Source: Chloroflexota bacterium | GTDB taxonomy: Bacteria; Chloroflexota; Dehalococcoidia; UBA3495 | Length of the DNA stretch: 10,207 nucleotides | Direction of reading: 5' to 3' | Assembly (NCBI GenBank): GCA_022576105.1 | Contig: JACZRM010000043.1 | Span: 1 to 10,207, forward strand | Part shown: in pieces, positions 6,491 to 10,207 of the stretch | Position numbering within the stretch: position 1 is the stretch's first letter | Layout of the letters: each line of letters opens with the position of its first letter | Notes under the pieces: model-generated | Database searches by the model: none | Seen by the model: the letters and a program-made list of their open reading frames with translations, nothing else | What the model was told of the DNA's origin: nothing | Position numbers and translations under genes: made by a program

Positions 6491-6604
6491 CTCTCCCCTT
6501 TGACCTGGGGGAGATTGAGAGGGGGTCGTGACCCCCATCCCTTCGGCTCTGCTCAGGACAGGCTTAACCTGCCCTCTTCGATAGGGGAAAGGTTAGGATG
6601 GGGC
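6491..6604. repeat. Complex intergenic repeat cluster with nested inverted repeats
   Basis: Several inverted pairs are packed in about 115 nt: CTCCCC/GGGGAG around 6493-6512; GGGGGTC with GACCCCC (6521-6536); and outer arms CCCCATCC (6533-6540) with GGATGGGG (6596-6603). The outer arms enclose a segment starting CTTCGGCTCTGCTCAGGACA. I remember closely similar CTTCGGC--GCTCAGGACAGGC and CTCTCCCC repeats as dispersed, multi-copy intergenic elements in Chloroflexota genomes. That is recollection; only one copy is visible here. No transposase is present, so any mobility would be MITE-like, and the structure could instead be a transcript-stabilising fold in the selD-molybdoenzyme gap. Confidence 0.6.
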
Positions 6605-6623
6605 GTTTCCAAAACCGCCGTGC

Positions 6624-6647
6624 GATCACCCTTTGGCAAGGGTGATC
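6624..6647. terminator. Hairpin at the 3' end of selD, terminator-like
   Basis: A perfect 10-bp stem, GATCACCCTT/AAGGGTGATC, with loop TGGC lies 14 nt after the selD stop. On the plus strand TTTT follows at once, but no rightward gene ends here. On the minus strand the following bases are GCACGGCGGTTTTGG, a late and weak T-run. Leftward termination of selD is therefore probably partial, leaving read-through to the molybdoenzyme possible. Confidence 0.45.
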
Positions 6648-6660
6648 TTTTAAGCATGTT

Positions 6661-7707
6661 CTAAGGTGTCGCCTTGATCTGACCGGACGATTCCTCGGTT
6701 ATCCGGCCAATCTCAGCCGCCACTTCAACCCCGGCCGCCTTGAGCTCGGCCAGCAGTGCATCCTTCTTCTCACCGGCAACCGAGATCATTAGCCCGCCCG
6801 AAGTTTGGGCATCGCAAAGCAACAATTGCTGTTGCTCAGTCAGGTCGGGAGACCATTTGACGGTATCCGCCACGCTCTGCAAGTTGCGGTGGGTGCCGCC
6901 AGGCGCCACACCCTGGTCCAGCAACTCCCATACGCCGGGCAGCACCGGCACACCGCTAAGTTGCACTTCGGCGGTAACTTTGCTGCCCCGCACCATCGAT
7001 TTCAGATGTCCCATCAGGCCGAAACCGGTTATATCGGTGGCCGAATTCACTCCGACTTTCATCATGGCCTCAGCGGCGGCCCGGTTCAGGGTGCTCATGT
7101 TCCTGACCGCCTCCTGCAAGTCTGCCGCATCAACCTTTCCCTGCTTGCCGGCGGTGGTAATGATGCCGGTGCCCAGGGGCTTGGTCAGCACCAGAACGTC
7201 GCCAGGACGCGCTCCGGCGTTGGTCACCTGTTTGCCCGGCTCAACGATGCCAACCACGGACATGCCATATTTGGGTTCCGGGTCGTCCACGGTGTGCCCG
7301 CCGGCGATCAAGCAGTCGGCTTCACTGGCTTTGGCATATCCGCCGCGAAGCACCTCGGTCAGGATGGCTTTGTCCAGCGACAAAGGAAATCCCACGATAT
7401 TGAGGGCCAGCAACGGTTTGCCCCCCATGGCGTAAACATCGCTAAAGGAGTTGGCGGCGGCAATGCCGCCGTACTCGAAGGGGTCGTCGGTTATCGGCGG
7501 GAAGAAATCGACGGTCATAATCAACGCCGTCTGGTCATTCAAACGGTATACCGCCGCATCGTCCCCAGTCTCGGTGCCCACCAACAGGTTGGGATGGGTC
7601 ATCACCGGCAATTTGCTCAGGACCTGGACCAGGTCCTCTTGACTAAACTTGGCGGCTCAACCAGCGCAGTGGGACAGTTCAGTTAAGCGTATTTCACTGG
7701 CCTGCAT
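6661..7707 (-). CDS. selD: Selenide, water dikinase SelD, selenocysteine-containing (UGA at codon 17)
   Basis: SelD makes selenophosphate from selenide and ATP, the selenium donor for selenocysteine and selenouridine. The conventional open frame begins only at 7611, but the real N-terminus lies upstream. ATG at 7707 has AGGAG 7 nt before it and encodes MQASEIRLTELSHCAG, then in-frame TGA at 7659-7657, then AAKFSQEDLVQVLSKLPVMT. This aligns residue for residue with E. coli SelD (IRLTQYSHGAGCGCK): the TGA is at catalytic position 17 and the essential Lys is at 20. Reading UGA as selenocysteine gives 348 residues, normal for SelD. Downstream motifs are intact: VGTETGDDAAVY (43-54), TVDFFPP, GGIAAANSFSDVYAMGG, and GHTVDDPEPKYGMSVVG. 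Sec-containing SelD proteins with AGUAAK motifs are known. Expression should depend on SelB and tRNA-Sec, so it is potentially self-regulating by selenium supply. A TTG start at 7611 giving a protein without the active site is very unlikely. Confidence 0.95.
7619..7637 (-). promoter_or_regulatory. Candidate bacterial SECIS hairpin inside selD
   Basis: In the mRNA a perfect 8-bp stem (AGGACCUG pairing with CAGGUCCU) closes a GUC loop. The loop G is 28 nt after the UGA. Bacterial SECIS elements lie just downstream of the Sec codon, within the coding region, and usually have a G(U) in a small apical loop at such a distance. Direct SelB recognition is inferred. Confidence 0.7.
7657..7659 (-). other. 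Selenocysteine UGA codon of selD
   Basis: Codon 17 of selD is TGA on the minus strand, with clear SelD homology on both sides in the same frame (LSHCAG before, AAKFSQEDLVQVL after). The homologous residue in other SelD proteins is Cys or Sec. Confidence 0.92.
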
Positions 7708-8028
7708 TGCTATTCTCCTCGCATCGATCAGCATACGATGAATCGATTCTAGCTTGTTCCGGGTAGACCCTACAAATAGTATCATACCGCCCCCTGGCGC
7801 GCTGCATAACCCAGTCAGGGTTCCCAAGGCTCCCCCGGCTCAACCATCATGCCCTTCACTATTCTGGTGGCTTGCTCTTAGACCAGACCATTACTAGAAT
7901 TCCAACTGTAGGGTCGACACAATGGACCCGCCCCGAACCAGGCGCCCGGCGATAATTTGCTTTCGAACTTGGACGCCTTCCCTGATAGTGCTTAAAATGA
8001 AGGAATCTAACTCTGCGGGGAAACTATA
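7708..8028. other. 321-nt divergent intergenic region between selD and the epimerase
   Basis: I see no coding sequence or tRNA here. On the selD side there is a possible -10 (TATGAT on the minus strand, 7786-7781) with no good -35, and two ATCGAT motifs at about 7723 and 7743. A 5-bp hairpin AACCC/GGGTT lies at 7808-7822. The epimerase promoter candidate is near the right end. Confidence 0.5.
7969..7998 (+). promoter_or_regulatory. Candidate promoter of the epimerase gene
   Basis: TTGGAC (7969-7974, 3 of 6) with an 18-nt spacer to TAAAAT (7993-7998, 5 of 6). The predicted leader is about 25 nt, containing GCGGGG as a weak ribosome site before the ATG at 8029. Confidence 0.45.
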
Positions 8029-8997
8029 ATGGCAAACTACTTGGTGACCGGTTGCGCAGGATTCATCGCTTCCAAAGTAAGTGAGTTGCTGCTGGAGCAA
8101 GGTCACGAGGTCACCGGCATTGACAACCTGAATGATGCCTACGACCAACGCCTGAAGGATTGGCGGCTAAGCCAGATCAAGGGCAAGCCCGGGTTCAGCT
8201 TTCACAAATTGGATATCTGCGACCAGGCCGGACTAAGGCGAGTCTTTGACCAAAAGTTTGATGCGGTAATAAATCTGGCCGCCAGGGCCGGAGTGCGCCA
8301 GTCGGTTGAGGACCCCTGGGTTTACTTTGAGACCAACGTAACCGGGACGCTGAATCTGCTGGAACTATGCCGCGAACACGACATTGGCAAGTTTGTCCTG
8401 GCGTCTACTTCCAGTCTGTACGGCTCCAACAACCCCATGCCCTTCAGAGAAGACGCCGATACCAATGGCCCGCTTTCGCCCTACGCTGCCTCCAAGAAGG
8501 CCGCCGAAGTGCTTTGCTACACCTATCATTATTTGTACGGGATCGACATCACCATACCCAGATACTTCACCGTGTACGGCCCAGCCGGTAGGCCCGACAT
8601 GAGCCTCTTTCGCTTTGTCCAGTGGATTTCCAAGGGAGACCCGGTGACGATATTTGGAGATGGGAGCCAGTCACGAGACTTCACCTACGTAGATGACATC
8701 GCCCGCGGGACCATCGCCGCGCTGAAGCCGGTGGGGTATGAGATGGTCAATTTAGGATCAGACCGGCCAACGGTGCTGATGGACACCATTAAAATGATTG
8801 AGCAGAAGCTGGAAGAAAAGGCTAACCTGGTCTACCAACCGGCCCACGCCTCCGACGTTCCGGCAACCTGGGCCGACATTGGCAAAGCCAAAGGCATGCT
8901 GGAGTGGCAACCCCAGACTACCCTGGATCAGGGCATACAAAACCTGGTTGACTGGTACCAAGCCAACGAGAGCTGGACCCGTGAGATTAAGACTTAG
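8029..8997 (+). CDS. NAD-dependent nucleotide-sugar epimerase (UDP-glucuronate/UDP-glucose 4-epimerase type)
   Basis: This 322-residue extended short-chain dehydrogenase/reductase is predicted to epimerise a UDP-sugar at C4 using bound NAD. The N-terminal Rossmann motif is TGCAGFIAS (7-15), where the third glycine of GxxGxxG is Ala14. Acidic Asp32 (GIDNLND) fits NAD over NADP. The catalytic residues are in STSSLYG (126-132) and YAASK (Tyr152, Lys156). AARAGVRQSVEDPWVYFETNV (84-104) is the signature of the GalE/UDP-glucuronate 4-epimerase branch. RYFTVYGPAGRPDM (178-191) and GDGSQSRDFTYVDDIA (210-225) shape the sugar site, and the RPDM form favours the UDP-glucuronate 4-epimerase subgroup. Length and motifs are complete. 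It precedes a NusG-like antiterminator in the same direction, consistent with a capsule or O-antigen locus. The exact sugar is not certain. Confidence 0.92.
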   Translation: MANYLVTGCAGFIASKVSELLLEQGHEVTGIDNLNDAYDQRLKDWRLSQIKGKPGFSFHKLDICDQAGLRRVFDQKFDAVINLAARAGVRQSVEDPWVYFETNVTGTLNLLELCREHDIGKFVLASTSSLYGSNNPMPFREDADTNGPLSPYAASKKAAEVLCYTYHYLYGIDITIPRYFTVYGPAGRPDMSLFRFVQWISKGDPVTIFGDGSQSRDFTYVDDIARGTIAALKPVGYEMVNLGSDRPTVLMDTIKMIEQKLEEKANLVYQPAHASDVPATWADIGKAKGMLEWQPQTTLDQGIQNLVDWYQANESWTREIKT

Positions 8998-9310
8998 GGG
9001 CTCCTGGCCCAGGTACTAAATTATCGACCAGAACCAGGACCATTCCCCGGCTTGAATATTGGCTACAACCCGTACCCCATCCCCTTGCTAACCCCTATTG
9101 GCTGGTTTACAATTCATGCTTGTGAGGTCGTTGTGAGGTGCTGTGAGGCTAGAGATTGACCAGCACGCTACAGGCAAGGCCTAAAATCGCGACCTTGACG
9201 CGCGCATCGGTTCAACACACCTTCTTATAAGGGGTGGGCAATAGCTCACCGATAGTTCCGTTGAGGCCCAGCGCTGATTGCATGCGTAAGAAAAGTATGC
9301 GGGGCTGAAG
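8998..9310. other. 313-nt gap before the NusG-like gene
   Basis: No gene is seen. Directly after the epimerase stop, CCTGG-C-CCAGG (9003-9013) is a short palindrome without a T-run, so no clear terminator exists. The middle holds three phased TGTGAGG repeats. TTGAC occurs at 9156 and 9193, but no -10 at acceptable spacing was found. Confidence 0.5.
9120..9148 (+). repeat. Three helically phased TGTGAGG direct repeats
   Basis: TGTGAGG occurs at 9121-9127, 9132-9138 and 9142-9148; the first two are extended to TTGTGAGG. The steps are 11 and 10 bp, one helical turn each, so all three present the same face of the DNA. They lie about 165-190 bp upstream of the NusG-like gene. Such arrays are typical of cooperative regulator sites; the protein is unknown. 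Confidence 0.65.
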
Positions 9311-9934
9311 TTGACATCTTTAGCACACCAAGACAGTAACCAGTCTCCCAGCAAATGGTACATCATTCGTACTGAACCTCAAGCGGACTCCGCGGCGGCT
9401 TCGGAGCTCCGTAGTGCTGGATTCGATATATTTTCTCCTCTGGTAAAGTCCCAAAAGGCCAACAAGGTTAACTATTATGCGCCCCTTTTCCCTGGCTACA
9501 TATTCCTGAAATGGGATATGGAAGGCGCGGGCAAACCCTCCCTGCAAAGAGCGCCGCACGTGTCTGGCTGGGTGAATTTTGAAGGCGTTTCCCCGGCGGT
9601 TCCCGACGAGGTAGTCAGCGAACTGGCCAGCCGGATTGAAAGTATAAACGACAGTGGAGGTCTCTGGCGGCGGTTTAAAGCCGGCGATAGAGTTCGCATT
9701 GTCTCCGGGAAATTGGAGGGTCTGGGCGAGGTTATAGAATCGACCAACTCACCTCAGAGCAAGGTAAGGGTTCTGATGGATTTCATGGGTCGCCTGATTC
9801 CAGCCCAGGTTCCCTGGAGCAGTTTACAACCCTTGGAAAACTACGCAGATGAGCAGCTTCGGCCTCCCCGGCGCACCCGTGGCCGAGGGCGCCCGATTCG
9901 TAATCCCAAGCCCGCGTCAGTTGGCGCCAGTTAA
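9311..9934 (+). CDS. Specialised NusG/RfaH-family transcription antiterminator with basic AT-hook-like tail
   Basis: The 207-residue protein has an NGN domain at about residues 15-115, starting KWYIIRTEPQADSAAASELR, with NYYAPLFPGYIFLKWD (54-69), the conserved NusG-type PLFPGY(I/V)F segment. A KOW motif follows at about 120-142 (FKAGDRVRIVSGKLEGLGEVIE), and then VRVLMDFMGR-IP-QVPWSSLQPL. It lacks the housekeeping NusG neighbourhood (secE, rplK), so it is a paralog of the RfaH/LoaP/UpxY kind that modifies elongation on particular operons, often polysaccharide ones. The nearby epimerase fits that. The C-terminus (183-207) is Arg/Pro-rich with RTRGRGRP, unusual for NusG. Start: TTG at 9311 with GGGG 6 nt upstream; the frame upstream is stopped at 9287 with only CTG 9305 as alternative. 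Targets probably lie rightwards, beyond the window. Confidence 0.88.
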   Translation: MTSLAHQDSNQSPSKWYIIRTEPQADSAAASELRSAGFDIFSPLVKSQKANKVNYYAPLFPGYIFLKWDMEGAGKPSLQRAPHVSGWVNFEGVSPAVPDEVVSELASRIESINDSGGLWRRFKAGDRVRIVSGKLEGLGEVIESTNSPQSKVRVLMDFMGRLIPAQVPWSSLQPLENYADEQLRPPRRTRGRGRPIRNPKPASVGAS

Positions 9935-10207
9935 CCGAGCCAATTCTCTGACATAGCTCCTGCTCGTCGTAGCCACTGCTCCGAGCAGACAGCCAATAAT
10001 CCGTAATAAGTCGCTTGAATAGGGTCGACACGGCGAAGCATGGGGAAAATCGGCGTGGTTAACGGCCAGCCTATTTTTAAGCGGCAAACATTTCAGATAG
10101 CCTCCACATTTTTAGGATCAAGTTCTTTGGTGGGCACACAACGAATTGTTACCGATAGTCGCCATACCGGCCAGAATGAAATCGACCAGGTTCCCAGGAA
10201 AGGTGCT
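9935..10207. other. Leader-like region after the NusG-like gene, to the window end
   Basis: No convincing gene is seen. CTGCTCG (9960-9966) and CTGCTC (9976-9981) can each pair with CGAGCAG (9982-9988), giving alternative hairpins without a T-run; GTAGC lies in the loop. CCTATTTTTAAG is at 10071-10082 without a stem. An ATG at 10176 opens a frame to the window end (MKSTRFPGKV) but has no clear ribosome site. The region may be the untranslated leader of the next operon. Confidence 0.4.

Noticed and set aside
7657..7659. TGA as a nonsense mutation or frameshift making selD a pseudogene
   Set aside because: It lies exactly at the SelD active-site Sec/Cys position with homology continuing in frame on both sides and a hairpin just downstream.
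6805..7686. 293-codon plus-strand open frame opposite selD
   Set aside because: Antisense shadow of selD with low-complexity His/Gly-rich translation; the minus strand carries clear SelD motifs.
7708..8028. tRNA (such as selC) beside selD
   Set aside because: No acceptor stem, T-loop TTCRA motif or CCA end could be found on either strand.
9960..9988. RfaH ops element around CGTAGC
   Set aside because: Only GTAGC matches the GGCGGTAGC core; too short to support the claim.
7908..10032. Shared 12-mer TAGGGTCGACAC at about 7908 and 10020
   Set aside because: A pair of identical 12-mers is expected by chance in 10 kb, and the flanks do not match.
10176..10207. Start of a downstream gene at ATG 10176
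   Set aside because: Only ten codons are visible, without a ribosome site or recognisable motif.

Overview
This window is 10.2 kb of bacterial chromosome, roughly 55% G+C and densely coding on both strands. Gene content and protein style suggest a member of Chloroflexota (Dehalococcoidia-like or an uncultured relative). The grounds are an HspR-type (not HrcA-type) dnaK operon, a selenoprotein SelD, an AcuC-like deacetylase, frequent GTG/TTG starts, and short palindromic repeats of a kind I remember from that phylum. No rRNA or 16S sequence is present, so the taxonomy is inference.

Layout. Positions 1-213 (minus) hold only the C-terminal part of an alkanesulfonate-monooxygenase/LLM-type flavin enzyme, truncated at its N-terminus. 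Positions 414-1541 (plus) encode a complete zinc-dependent histone-deacetylase-family enzyme. Then comes a leftward heat-shock block: hspR (5362-4856), grpE (4797-4210), dnaK (4105-2198) and an unrecognised 94-aa protein (2095-1811) with its own extended -10 promoter and a strong terminator. No dnaJ is present. Divergent from hspR is a 62-aa zinc-ribbon protein (5512-5700) ending at a strong terminator. Further right on the minus strand are selD (7707-6661) and, downstream of it, a small cytoplasmic sulfite-oxidase-fold molybdopterin enzyme (6441-5812), separated by a repeat cluster. The right end reads rightwards: a nucleotide-sugar epimerase (8029-8997) and a specialised NusG/RfaH-like antiterminator (9311-9934). 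Together these look like the entry to a surface-polysaccharide locus.

Most notable points. (1) selD really starts at 7707 and reads through an in-frame UGA at codon 17, exactly the position of E. coli SelD Cys17. A perfect 8-bp stem with a GUC loop follows as a candidate SECIS, so SelD is itself a selenoprotein here. (2) The hspR/zinc-ribbon intergenic region contains two interlocked divergent sigma-70 promoters whose two -35 hexamers (TTGACA) are the arms of one inverted repeat with 7-nt spacing. This is the geometry of the HspR operator HAIR, so one repressor site could shut both directions. (3) The NusG paralog carries a basic tail with an AT-hook-like RGRGRP core and is preceded by three helically phased TGTGAGG repeats.

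I see no tRNA, rRNA, CRISPR array, transposase or prophage gene.
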